Source of the DNA: a virus
Reading direction: 5' to 3' (one strand)
Length of the DNA: 28,330 nt
IMG/VR virus record: IMGVR_UViG_3300049825_000310
Span: 1-28,330 of that record
Shown: positions 8,421 through 14,494 of the stretch, piece after piece
Layout: every line of letters begins with the position of its first letter
How positions within the stretch are numbered: position 1 is the first letter of the stretch
The notes under the pieces: generated by a model
What the model saw: only the letters and a program-made list of their open reading frames with translations
Database searches by the model: none
Told to the model about the DNA's origin: nothing
Translations under genes and position numbers: made by a program

Positions 8421-8639
8421 ATGCTCCGGCTTAAGCAACATTCTATTTTTGCACACATAGTAGTTATTGCTCAAAGTCATTGCGACACGGTCTATTTCAA
8501 TCAATAGTTTTTTCCTCTGAGCACCCGTGAGCTCCATTATAAATTCATGGCCGTTGATGAATTTTTGAGTAACGCCCAAGTCCAAAACCCTCACAAGGTT
8601 ATTGTGGTAGGCCAATTTTTGTTCTGTTATCATGTCCAT
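8400..8639 (-). CDS. Small protein at the end of the early operon, unknown
   Basis: This 79-residue protein is Leu-rich and helical, with a central stretch HEFIMELTGAQRKKLLIEIDRVA. It is the last gene of the leftward operon and overlaps the endolysin 3' end tail to tail by 21 nt. It starts one base away from the stop of the gene at 8641. No domain recognised. Confidence 0.6.
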   Translation of the reverse strand: MDMITEQKLAYHNNLVRVLDLGVTQKFINGHEFIMELTGAQRKKLLIEIDRVAMTLSNNYYVCKNRMLLKPEHLRVDNP

Positions 8640-8640
8640 T

Positions 8641-8865
8641 TTAAAAAGGTATTGCTTGTTTCTTAAATTGTTTTAATGTCGGTCTAATCTTATCCAGCGA
8701 TTTGAATTTTCCGTCTATTATGTAGCCTATGGTACATCGTTTCGTTACTTGTTTAATCAGTTTACCGCTCTTTGAATTATAACACAATCCGCACTCAGTA
8801 AACCAATAATGTGGGTCATTATCAAGGTGCCATTTTGCAACATATTTTACAGTGAAATCGGGCAT
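8641..8865 (-). CDS. Small conserved-type phage protein
   Basis: This 74-residue protein contains a central CGLCYNSKSGKLIKQ segment and a C-terminal IGYIIDGKFKSLDKIRPTL segment. The combination (N-S-K-x-G-K-x-I-K ... G-Y-x-I-x-G-K-F) looks like a recurring small protein of Bacteroidetes phages, with the feel of an AP2/NUMOD-type DNA-contact module, but I cannot assign a function. Its start codon is only 10 nt from the attI-like site that begins cassette array A, so its native upstream sequence has been replaced by the array. Confidence 0.6.
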   Translation of the reverse strand: MPDFTVKYVAKWHLDNDPHYWFTECGLCYNSKSGKLIKQVTKRCTIGYIIDGKFKSLDKIRPTLKQFKKQAIPF

Positions 8866-8875
8866 TTGCGTGGGT

Positions 8876-8901
8876 GTAAAGTTTCGCCAATCGACAAGTT
8901 A
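8876..8901. repeat. attI-like site, left edge of cassette array A
   Basis: A 26-bp sequence beginning GTAAAGTTTCGCC and ending CGACAAGTTA is repeated exactly at 17009-17034, where array B begins. Identity stops at the base after GTTA, the expected crossover core (G^TTA). The CGCCAA before the core resembles the L' arm of the complete attC-like sites at 9228 and 17414. It therefore behaves like a simple attachment site (attI) or a half attC. Confidence 0.65.
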
Positions 8902-9156
8902 GGCGAAACCTTTCTCCACCCTGTTACGAATAGCGCCCCAATCCATCATACTATTTTGTAAAGCAGTTATTCGCTCTCCATCATAGAATTGCATTTCATT
9001 AATTTGTTTCTGTTTATCCTGTATCATTTCTTCACAAAATAGTATTGCTCCGATTTGACCTTTTTCTTTCGTAAGGTCATATGCTTGTTCATCCCACCGA
9101 AAGGCATCGCCTAACACGGGTTTGGCAAAAAAGCCGTTTTGTTCTTCGTTTGACAT
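8899..9156 (-). CDS. Cassette A1 protein, unknown
   Basis: This 85-residue protein has a polar N-terminus, a Trp/Asp-rich middle and helical stretches (GAILFCEEMIQDKQKQINEMQ). The stop codon TAA lies in the recombination core GTTAGGC at 8898. The start codon lies inside the attC-like site to its right, so the first ~15 residues (with FFAKPVLGD) are encoded by attC arms. Function unknown. Small Trp-rich helical proteins of this kind are common products of integron cassettes and phage accessory genes. Confidence 0.6.
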   Translation of the reverse strand: MSNEEQNGFFAKPVLGDAFRWDEQAYDLTKEKGQIGAILFCEEMIQDKQKQINEMQFYDGERITALQNSMMDWGAIRNRVEKGFA

Positions 9157-9236
9157 ATTGTTCTAATTTTTAAGTTTTGTAATTCGATTTAACTTCTCGT
9201 TTCGGCTTCTTCGCCAAGCCCCAAAACGTTATAGCC
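9107..9236. repeat. attC-like site A1
   Basis: On the plus strand the order is R'' GCCTAAC (9109-9115), 5-nt spacer, L'' TTTGGC (9121-9126), about 86 nt, L' GCCAAG (9213-9218), 9-nt spacer CCCCAAAAC, then core GTTATAGCC (9228). The arms extend to about 15 bp (TTGGCAAAAAAGCCG against CGGCTTCTTCGCCAA, two mismatches). R'' complements the GTTAGGCG that starts this cassette at 8898, as expected for an integron cassette. Confidence 0.72.
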
Positions 9237-9238
9237 AA

Positions 9239-9502
9239 TTAAGAAGAAGACAGTTCATAATCTCCGTGAGTTGGACTATATACTTCTAATTTTGGCGATT
9301 TTAATAATTCCTTCATATTTTCTGCACTACCAATAGCTTGTCCATTTATATACCAATACCAAATCATTCTACCTACTGTTTTATGTTGCCAAGTTAATGT
9401 TGGTCTGTGTATTTTTAAGTCAACCGTTAATTTTTCTTCTAATCCACACAAATCACAATCTTTTTTTATTTTATCAATCAGCTTTTGTCTAATACTACTC
9501 AT
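9239..9502 (-). CDS. Cassette A2 protein, unknown
   Basis: This 87-residue protein has a basic helical N-terminus (SSIRQKLIDKIKKDCDLCGLEEK), a beta middle (TWQHKTVGRMIWYWYINGQ) and a C-terminal KLEVYSPTHGDYEL. No domain recognised. Start and stop both lie inside the cassette: the stop is 11 nt from one core (GTTATAGCC at 9228) and the start is about 9 nt from the matching R'' (9511-9520). That is the classic tight fit of a gene in an integron cassette. Confidence 0.6.
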   Translation of the reverse strand: MSSIRQKLIDKIKKDCDLCGLEEKLTVDLKIHRPTLTWQHKTVGRMIWYWYINGQAIGSAENMKELLKSPKLEVYSPTHGDYELSSS

Positions 9503-9510
9503 AAATTAAC

Positions 9511-9620
9511 TGGCTATAACAGCACATTTGAGAAATTAAAAATGGCATTTAGTTTAGTATTTAAATTGAGCTGTGAAGTAGCCATTTTTAACTTCACAAA
9601 TCTGCAAAACGTTAGGCGAA
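9511..9620. repeat. attC-like site A2
   Basis: The clearest hairpin of the array. R'' TGGCTATAAC (9511-9520), spacer AGCAC, then L'' ATTTG starting at 9526, with a ~21-bp imperfect stem (9526-9546 against 9581-9601, two mismatches). L' CAAAT (9597-9601) is followed by the 9-nt spacer CTGCAAAAC and core GTTAGGCG (9611). R'' is the exact complement of the cassette's own first bases, GTTATAGCCA at 9228. Confidence 0.78.
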
Positions 9621-9623
9621 ATG

Positions 9624-9902
9624 CTAAAGAACATTCCACTGCTTTAATAAATCTTTCTGACTTTGTTTTAAGTTGGACATTTTCACAACCGTATCATCAT
9701 AGTTTCTGTCAGTTGAAACTACTACAAATCCGCTTTTGTCCTGTAAATCTTTTATTGGATTTTGCCAACACATTGATTGATATGCACCGCTAAAATGTCC
9801 AACATAAGCTAATTCTCTTTTTTGCTTTTCGGTAAGCACTTCGCCTAACAGCACATTTGCAATAGGCGGGGTTTCGTGGTTTAATGATGTTTTCGTTTCC
9901 AT
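9624..9902 (-). CDS. Cassette A3 protein, unknown
   Basis: This 92-residue protein begins METKTSLNHETPPIANVLL, nearly the same as the A4 protein, because both N-termini are encoded by near-identical attC-like sequence. The unique body has QSMCWQNPIKDLQDKSGFVVVSTDRNYDD and a Lys-rich end. No domain recognised. The stop is 13 nt from the core GTTAGGCG at 9611. Whether the real start is the ATG inside the attC-like site or one further in is open. Confidence 0.55.
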   Translation of the reverse strand: METKTSLNHETPPIANVLLGEVLTEKQKRELAYVGHFSGAYQSMCWQNPIKDLQDKSGFVVVSTDRNYDDTVVKMSNLKQSQKDLLKQWNVL

Positions 9903-9978
9903 ATAAAATTTTATTTTAAGTTGATAATTTCGTTTTCAAAAGTCCCACCCATCGCAAATCCCTAATCCGTTATGTGCA
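9841..9978. repeat. attC-like site A3
   Basis: R'' TTCGCCTAAC (to 9849), spacer AGCAC, L'' ATTTGC (9855-9860), about 93 nt, L' GCAAAT (9954-9959), 9-nt spacer CCCTAATCC, core GTTATGTGC (9969). R'' complements GTTAGGCGAA at 9611. The stem continues inward with several G-T pairs. About 110 nt are nearly identical to site A4, so the two share a recent common origin. Confidence 0.72.
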
Positions 9979-10266
9979 AGTAAACCAACCACGCCCAGAC
10001 AACACACTTTCATCGTTGTAAGTTTCTTTAAGTTCAACCTTATCTTGTTTGGCTAAATCCTTCATCGCTTGTTTTATCTCTTTAATTTCTGCTACTATCC
10101 CGTTTTCGTGCAATTGGTCTTTTAGGGCATCATAGCCAAACCAATACGCTTCAAATTCTCCTGTTCTATTTCCCCAATCATTCCGCAACACATCTAAAAT
10201 GCCTGCACATAACAGCAGATTTGCAATAGGCGGGGTTTCGTGGTTTAATGATGTTTCATGTTCCAT
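9970..10266 (-). CDS. Cassette A4 protein, unknown
   Basis: The ATG at 10266 gives 98 residues. An in-frame TTG at 10320 is less likely. The N-terminus (MEHETSLNHETPPIANLLL) is encoded by attC-like sequence and mirrors A3. The body (DVLRNDWGNRTGEFEAYWFGYDAL, then EIKEIKQAMKDLAKQDKVELK) is different and mostly helical. The stop TAA lies in the core GTTATGTGC at 9969. No family recognised. Confidence 0.55.
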   Translation of the reverse strand: MEHETSLNHETPPIANLLLCAGILDVLRNDWGNRTGEFEAYWFGYDALKDQLHENGIVAEIKEIKQAMKDLAKQDKVELKETYNDESVLSGRGWFTCT

Positions 10267-10340
10267 ATAAAGTTTTATTTTAAGTGATAAATTCGTTTTC
10301 AAAACTCCCACCCATCGCAAATCTGCGGAGCGTTATGTGC
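10203..10340. repeat. attC-like site A4, right edge of array A
   Basis: R'' GCACATAAC (10205-10213), spacer AGCAG, L'' ATTTGC (10219-10224), about 92 nt, L' GCAAAT (10317-10322), 9-nt spacer CTGCGGAGC, core GTTATGTGC (10332-10340). R'' exactly complements the core at 9969 that opens the cassette. The following 52 bases to the next gene end hold nothing I recognise. Confidence 0.75.
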
Positions 10341-10392
10341 TATTATATCAACGTAGGTAGTTCGCACCAATGGGTTACTTCTTCAATACCCG

Positions 10393-10983
10393 TTAAAGAG
10401 TTAAAGGAGGTATTTCATTCGTATCGTGTGCACCGTGCTTCAGAACTTCTTCTTCGGCTCTTATGTATCGGTACTGAGTGAAGTCGAAATCCACATGGCC
10501 GTAAATTCTAAATCTAGGCGTTACGGAAGACATTGGAAGTCTATCCCATTCATCTTGGACCATCTTTTCAAACGGTGAAAGTTTTACTATCTTCATGTCC
10601 ATTGGTTTTTCAGTGTGTACTAGCTTGTCGGTTACTTCTTTTAAAATTTCATTCATTTGAGGGTTTTGGAATAGCGTGTAAATATTGTTTGCCTCAACAT
10701 CCTTGTCGCGCTTCCTGGCTATTGCAATATCTCTTTCCTTTTCAAATTTACTTAAAAAAGAAAAAATAGTTGGTCTATCCATGCGGTTAAAAATATCACC
10801 GTAATTGCCAGCTAATACATTCCGTAGGCATAAATCAATATCATCTAACTTCAGCATCCACTTATCATTCACTATGGCCTCTGCGCATGATACTATTTGC
10901 TGCCCGTTCATGTTTCTATCAATATTCAACTCACTGCAAAACCTCGTAATCAGTAAAGTCACCTTCGCCACCGTTGTTGCCAT
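10393..10983 (-). CDS. Replication-module protein, helicase-loader-like
   Basis: The ATG at 10983 gives 196 residues. A start at 11124 would overlap the upstream gene by 194 nt and is rejected. ATG 10914, just after the upstream stop, is an alternative but would remove the conserved-looking ITRFCSELNID. The protein has a helical N-terminal half with NMNGQQIVSCAEAIVND, DIDLCLRNVLAGNYGDIFNRMDRPTI and a very basic helix. This pattern recurs in Bacteroidetes phage proteins that follow a replisome organizer. A role as helicase loader or replication partner is inference from order. Confidence 0.6.
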   Translation of the reverse strand: MATTVAKVTLLITRFCSELNIDRNMNGQQIVSCAEAIVNDKWMLKLDDIDLCLRNVLAGNYGDIFNRMDRPTIFSFLSKFEKERDIAIARKRDKDVEANNIYTLFQNPQMNEILKEVTDKLVHTEKPMDMKIVKLSPFEKMVQDEWDRLPMSSVTPRFRIYGHVDFDFTQYRYIRAEEEVLKHGAHDTNEIPPLTL

Positions 10984-11836
10984 GTCCACTTTCCGGAGGG
11001 TGCTCAGTGGTTTGTCCTGACTGGTCAAATTTGTTTCTAAGGATAGCGTGGGCTTCGGCTGCCACGCCTGCGGCATCAAATCGCTGCTTAGAGCCATGGC
11101 CGTTGTTTTGTTTGGTGTTTCCATTTTTTATTGAAGATATTATATTTATCAAATTTGAGTTGATTTGCTCCAGTTTCAGTTGCTTTTGGTGGAAAGAATC
11201 CCACTTTTCATAATTATGCAAAACATACTTCCAAGCTTGTATGTTTTGTTTGTTCAACTCATCACCATCCAAGTTTGGATGTGAGTTTTTTACTTGCTCA
11301 CGAAGGTAAAGAATTATTTTCTGCAATGCAGTACGCCCTTGCACTGAAAATTGTTCGGTGGTTCCAGTTCTTGATTTTAGAAAATCATTGTAAACATCAA
11401 GAAAAAGTTGATTTGGAACTGTGCTTTTTGTTTCGCGCGGTTTTTTTTCTTTTTCTTTTTTATCTTCTTTTTTATTTTCTTCTTCATATTCAAGCTTAAA
11501 GCAAGCTTGGTTCAAGCTTGAATTTAAAAAAAGATTATGTTTATCTAATGCTCTAAATGTAGGTTTATGAGGATTGTAACCTTCTTTTAATGAAACAAAA
11601 TTAACTTCAATGTAGTCGGTTAATAAAACTTTACCGTCTGCAATTTTAACCACATTTGGAATTTTCAATAATTCGTTAAACTGAATAGAGAACCCATTGT
11701 CTACGTTGAAATATTCAGTGTCAAATTCATAAACTCCGGCAGCATCTGATTTATCCCAAATATAAAACCAAGCTTGCTTCAAGCTTGATTCAAGCTTGCG
11801 TAAAGCTTTCCAATCCGGATTTATAAATTTTTTCAT
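10931..11836 (-). CDS. Replisome organizer / replication initiator-like protein
   Basis: This 301-residue protein has an N-terminal stretch (residues 1-105) of winged-helix type with SSLKQAWFYIWDKSDAAGVYEFD and FNELLKIPNVVKIADGKVLLTDY. A Lys/Glu linker follows at 115-135, then a helical region at about 140-210, and a Gly/His/Asn-rich low-complexity tail. This layout is typical of phage initiators that bind the origin and recruit helicase. The gene itself contains two groups of 11-bp-spaced CAAGCTTG boxes, as expected if the origin lies inside the initiator gene, as in lambda O. It starts in an ATGA overlap with the small gene upstream. Confidence 0.65.
   Translation of the reverse strand: MKKFINPDWKALRKLESSLKQAWFYIWDKSDAAGVYEFDTEYFNVDNGFSIQFNELLKIPNVVKIADGKVLLTDYIEVNFVSLKEGYNPHKPTFRALDKHNLFLNSSLNQACFKLEYEEENKKEDKKEKEKKPRETKSTVPNQLFLDVYNDFLKSRTGTTEQFSVQGRTALQKIILYLREQVKNSHPNLDGDELNKQNIQAWKYVLHNYEKWDSFHQKQLKLEQINSNLINIISSIKNGNTKQNNGHGSKQRFDAAGVAAEAHAILRNKFDQSGQTTEHPPESGHGNNGGEGDFTDYEVLQ
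11491..11520. repeat. Iteron-like boxes, group 1
   Basis: CAAGCTT(A), CAAGCTTG and CAAGCTTG begin at 11491, 11502 and 11513, exactly 11 bp apart, so they lie on one face of the helix. Confidence 0.7.
11769..11798. repeat. Iteron-like boxes, group 2
   Basis: Three perfect CAAGCTTG palindromes begin at 11769, 11780 and 11791, again with exact 11-bp periodicity. At the protein level both groups encode a related SSL-x-QA segment, so part of the similarity could be coding duplication. Confidence 0.7.
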
Positions 11837-12012
11837 TGGATGTTTGATATTAAGAATTTCTGTGCTTTTATGATTTCACGAATCAAAGCATCGTCAATAG
11901 TTATATTAATCACCTCAGCCTTTTCAGATTCACAAATAACTCTGAAATAGTCAGGGAAAACTTTAATAGATATTGAATCGGTCAATAGAATTTTAACATA
12001 GTGATATAACAT
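11833..12012 (-). CDS. Small protein upstream of the initiator, unknown
   Basis: This 59-residue ORF starts at ATG 12012 (MLYHYVKILLTDSISIKVF) and ends at a TGA overlapping the initiator ATG (ATGA). The tight coupling, the reading frame filling an otherwise empty stretch, and the beta-then-helix pattern (KAEVINITIDDALIREIIK) support it as a real gene. No family recognised. It is the first gene after the structured intergenic region at 12029-12087. Confidence 0.6.
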   Translation of the reverse strand: MLYHYVKILLTDSISIKVFPDYFRVICESEKAEVINITIDDALIREIIKAQKFLISNIQ

Positions 12013-12028
12013 GGGATATAAATATTAA

Positions 12029-12087
12029 ACCCCCACACGCAAAGGCTGTCCACGCTCCGAAAGGAGTATTGGCAATGCGGCAGGGGT
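12029..12087. other. Structured intergenic element
   Basis: Three nested complementary pairs: ACCCC (12029-12033) with GGGGT (12083-12087), CGCA (12038-12041) with TGCG (12076-12079), and CTCC (12055-12058) with GGAG (12063-12066). The inner pair closes on a GAAA tetraloop in the plus-strand sense. It lies in the 143-nt gap between genes and, for leftward transcription, just upstream of the 59-residue ORF. It could be an RNA leader, an operator or a chance fold. Confidence 0.4.
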
Positions 12088-12155
12088 ATTTTTATAGTAT
12101 TTTTCATCGTGAACAGCGGGGCTAAAATAACAATAATTCGGATATTCCAAATTAA

Positions 12156-12395
12156 TTATTCAAAATTTTTCCCTTCGGCATTTCGAAATTCAATCGAAGC
12201 GCCTGATTGACGTTTGTATTGGTCAAGTTCCATAAGTGTCTTTGTTCTGTCCAATTCATACTTCAGTGCATTATTGGCCTGCTTTGCTAAATTAGCCTGT
12301 GCCTTTGCATTTTCTACTGTTGTAATTCCTGAGTCTAACTTCTCCATTTGTTCAAATAAGAAGTGTAAAAGTGATTTGTTGTTAATCGGTTTCAT
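12156..12395 (-). CDS. Small coiled-coil phage protein
   Basis: This 79-residue protein begins MKPINNKSLLHFLFEQMEKLDSG, followed by an Ala/Gln/Lys-rich helix (AKAQANLAKQANNALKYELDR). The pattern looks like a small conserved protein of Bacteroidetes phage early operons, apparently all helical. Function is not known to me. It overlaps the gene upstream by 4 nt. Confidence 0.75.
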   Translation of the reverse strand: MKPINNKSLLHFLFEQMEKLDSGITTVENAKAQANLAKQANNALKYELDRTKTLMELDQYKRQSGASIEFRNAEGKNFE

Positions 12396-12988
12396 GATGT
12401 TTGAATTTTAATAATTAATAAAAGTAAATCGTTTAGTATAACTTCCCTTTCTTCAGGTTGCCTGTAGTGCCTGATGTTTTTTAGTATTCGTGTTATCTGT
12501 TCACAGCTTGATTTGTATTTTTTAAATCTTTCATTTCTATTTATCCATCTTGAAATAACATGATTTATTGCGTTAAGTATTTCAATTCTACGGGTAGAGT
12601 GATATATTTCAAAAGCAGTTTCAATATGTATATTAACGGCAATAAAAGGTCTATCACAAACAGTAATACTACAATGGTCAAAATAACTTTTTTGGTTTGA
12701 CCTGCGGATAGGATTAAGGCCTATATGCTTAAAAACTAGTTCATCTATAATTTCTAAAGCAAAGTTCCTACGGCTTAATTCATATAATATGTAATTATCC
12801 TCAGAATGTTCTTTCTCCTGCGCCTTTAATTTTAGCCACTCATTGCAGAAAACTAAATATTCATGTTTCCCATTAACCGGATTGAATATCTTCAAAAATC
12901 GCTTAGCACAGCATTTATCAAGTTCTCCTACGAAGTTGTCCAAATGCTCGCAATGTGATTTGTTGTGGTGTTGGCAAGTACTTGTCAT
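12392..12988 (-). CDS. Unknown early protein with Cys/His-rich N-terminus
   Basis: This 198-residue protein has a Cys/His-rich start (CQHHNKSHCEHLD, then ELDKCCAKRF) that could bind zinc, and a long, basic helical body ending in LLLLIIKIQ. It overlaps its neighbours on both sides by 4 nt, so it is translated within the chain. No domain recognised. Confidence 0.65.
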   Translation of the reverse strand: MTSTCQHHNKSHCEHLDNFVGELDKCCAKRFLKIFNPVNGKHEYLVFCNEWLKLKAQEKEHSEDNYILYELSRRNFALEIIDELVFKHIGLNPIRRSNQKSYFDHCSITVCDRPFIAVNIHIETAFEIYHSTRRIEILNAINHVISRWINRNERFKKYKSSCEQITRILKNIRHYRQPEEREVILNDLLLLIIKIQTS

Positions 12989-13146
12989 GACAAATCTTTT
13001 TGCCTGAGATGAAATTCTAATTGTTCAGAGCGTTTGCGTTCTTGGTCCAGGCGTTGTCTAAGGTTGCAAACTTTCCATGTGGCAAGTAAAAGACACGCCA
13101 TGGTTGGTACATAGATAATAAGGAGGGCTAGCTTTACTTCGTTCAT
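12985..13146 (-). CDS. Small single-TM protein with coiled coil
   Basis: This 53-residue ORF starts MNEVKLALLIIYVPTMACLL, so one membrane helix spans about residues 5-26. A basic, Glu/Arg/Gln-rich coiled segment follows (RQRLDQERKRSEQLEFHL). The stop overlaps the next gene start (ATGA). The layout resembles small Rz- or membrane-anchor-type proteins, but it lies in the replication operon, so no function is proposed. Confidence 0.6.
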   Translation of the reverse strand: MNEVKLALLIIYVPTMACLLLATWKVCNLRQRLDQERKRSEQLEFHLRQKDLS

Positions 13147-13147
13147 T

Positions 13148-13270
13148 TTAAAATAGTGTTAATTGTTTTGACTGCAACTCATTCAAATCATGCCTTAAAC
13201 TTAGCATACATTGGTAGTACCATTTAGGACTACGCATCACTTTCAAGCAAATGGCATAATGTGGGTTCAT
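13148..13270 (-). CDS. Small ORF, 40 residues
   Basis: It starts at ATG 13270, 10 nt after the exonuclease stop, and ends 1 nt before the start of the next gene. The product (MNPHYAICLKVMRSPKWYYQ and a helical end) has no recognised family. The support is fit: it fills the gap exactly and is in the operon's direction. Confidence 0.45.
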   Translation of the reverse strand: MNPHYAICLKVMRSPKWYYQCMLSLRHDLNELQSKQLTLF

Positions 13271-13279
13271 TGGTTCGTT

Positions 13280-14002
13280 TTAAAAAGGTGTGTGTTCATC
13301 CACTGGTGGCAAGATTGGTCTTTTGAAAAGTTCAATCAGAATGTCACGTTCTGCAGCGGCTTGTGAAATTTGCAATCGTAAGTCCGACTGTACTTGTTCA
13401 TCTGCTAAAATAACAGCGTAAAACATTCTTGATTCAATAGGTAGGTTGTATTCTATTTTGTTTCCATCGTCATCAATTACTGAGGAAGTCATGTATCTAA
13501 CAAGATAATGCTTTGTAACGGGCGGGTGTCCTAAACTTTCATTGTGTTTGGTTAATGCCATCATTTGCATTTGAGCCTGAAAAAACATTTCCTTTGGCAC
13601 GTGCTGAAACTGTGGTTTTGATTCCTTAATGAATAGAATCTTCTGTTCGTAGAATGTCTCCGTTGGACACTTCACATCCACGCTTGCCGTTATTACATTG
13701 CTAAAGTCATACTCAGCAGCATCAGGGGTGGCGCCTGAGTTTTCATCAATAGGAAAAAACTCCTGGTCTAAGTATGAAATTATTTTTCCCGTTACTTCTC
13801 GAAATGTTTCTATCGCTTCAAACTCATTCAGATTGCCGTGTTCAGTGTGGAATGATGAAAAGTTTCTTTTCCGGTGCCCGCGAACAATTTCTTCAGCCTT
13901 TTCCATTATGTACTTATCTCTCGTCACACCTTTACCACCAATAAACAATTTATGTGCTGAGTGGCCAGTAAACATACCGAGTGATTTATTGCTCAGACTC
14001 AT
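13280..14002 (-). CDS. YqaJ/lambda-exonuclease family nuclease
   Basis: This 240-residue protein has the motifs of the YqaJ-type 5'-3' exonucleases. An early acidic/His region (HTEHGNLNEFEAIETF at about 52-67) supplies the first glutamate, and the catalytic core GATPDAAE ... ASVDVKCP at about 90-113 has the Asp and the D-x-K pair. A helical region with QAQMQMMAL follows, the Q-x-Q-x-Q-like part of the family. It degrades one strand from duplex ends for recombination. It overlaps the ssDNA-binding-like gene by 17 nt, the usual exonuclease/annealing pair. Confidence 0.85.
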   Translation of the reverse strand: MSLSNKSLGMFTGHSAHKLFIGGKGVTRDKYIMEKAEEIVRGHRKRNFSSFHTEHGNLNEFEAIETFREVTGKIISYLDQEFFPIDENSGATPDAAEYDFSNVITASVDVKCPTETFYEQKILFIKESKPQFQHVPKEMFFQAQMQMMALTKHNESLGHPPVTKHYLVRYMTSSVIDDDGNKIEYNLPIESRMFYAVILADEQVQSDLRLQISQAAAERDILIELFKRPILPPVDEHTPF

Positions 14003-14474
14003 CTTGTATTTGTTTTTTTATTTCTTCGGTTAATGAAAAACGCTTTTCAATATCGGTAAAGTTCCCACCGCCTCTTATGTGTGTCACGGCTGGCGCCCAA
14101 GCCTTTGATTCCTTTGAGAGTAGTGGAAGTTTTATTTCTTCAGGCACTACGCGCAGGGCCTCTACAACTTCACCAAAAGCATCCACCAACTCAGAGCGCA
14201 GCTTTATTTTCTTACCAGCCCAATCTTCAATGTATGGTGTGTTGTAGATTTTTGTTATCACCTTAGAGTTAAGTCTATTCAATATCATTGGCTTTTGAGA
14301 CTCGACCCAATGAATTACTGTGCATTCCTGAGTTTTCCCGCCCTGCCCCTTGACCTTTTCTCGAGTTACTTTAGATATGGTTAAAATTAAGTTTTCTCCA
14401 GGTTGTAAAGAGTATGAGCCTAAGTAGTCGGGGTTGACTAATTTCTTCCAATGTGTTTTCTGTTCTGTTGACAT
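13986..14474 (-). CDS. ssDNA-binding / recombination partner-like protein
   Basis: This 162-residue protein has an apparent beta-rich OB-like core: HWKKLVNPDYLGSYSLQPG, then LILTISKVTREKV, CTVIHWVES, PMILNRLNSKVITKIYNTPYIEDW and KIKLRSELVDAFGEVVEALRV. I recognise this pattern (DYLGSYSL ... PYIEDWxGKKI) from Bacteroidetes phages, where it sits beside the exonuclease. A ssDNA-binding or annealing-support role is inferred from that position. The C-terminus is acidic/Gln-rich, as in SSB proteins. Confidence 0.6.
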   Translation of the reverse strand: MSTEQKTHWKKLVNPDYLGSYSLQPGENLILTISKVTREKVKGQGGKTQECTVIHWVESQKPMILNRLNSKVITKIYNTPYIEDWAGKKIKLRSELVDAFGEVVEALRVVPEEIKLPLLSKESKAWAPAVTHIRGGGNFTDIEKRFSLTEEIKKQIQDESEQ

Positions 14475-14494
14475 TGTATAAAGTATTAATTGTT

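Larger units (their letters stand above)
11441..11798. other. Candidate replication origin inside the initiator gene
   Basis: Three elements lie together: a nearly pure pyrimidine, AT-rich tract at 11441-11484, three palindromic boxes at 11491-11520 directly beside it, and three more boxes at 11769-11798. Iterons plus an AT-rich unwinding region inside the initiator gene is the lambda-type arrangement. Function is inferred. Confidence 0.45.

Noticed and set aside
9485-9793. Plus-strand ORF of 102 codons
   Set aside because: It runs antisense through attC-like site A2 and the A3 gene, with no coding character and no neighbouring plus-strand gene.
9841-10340. Repeats A3/A4 as a CRISPR array
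   Set aside because: Only two long (~110 nt) copies, 360 bp apart, with genes between them and complementary ends. The pattern fits attC-type sites and not CRISPR.
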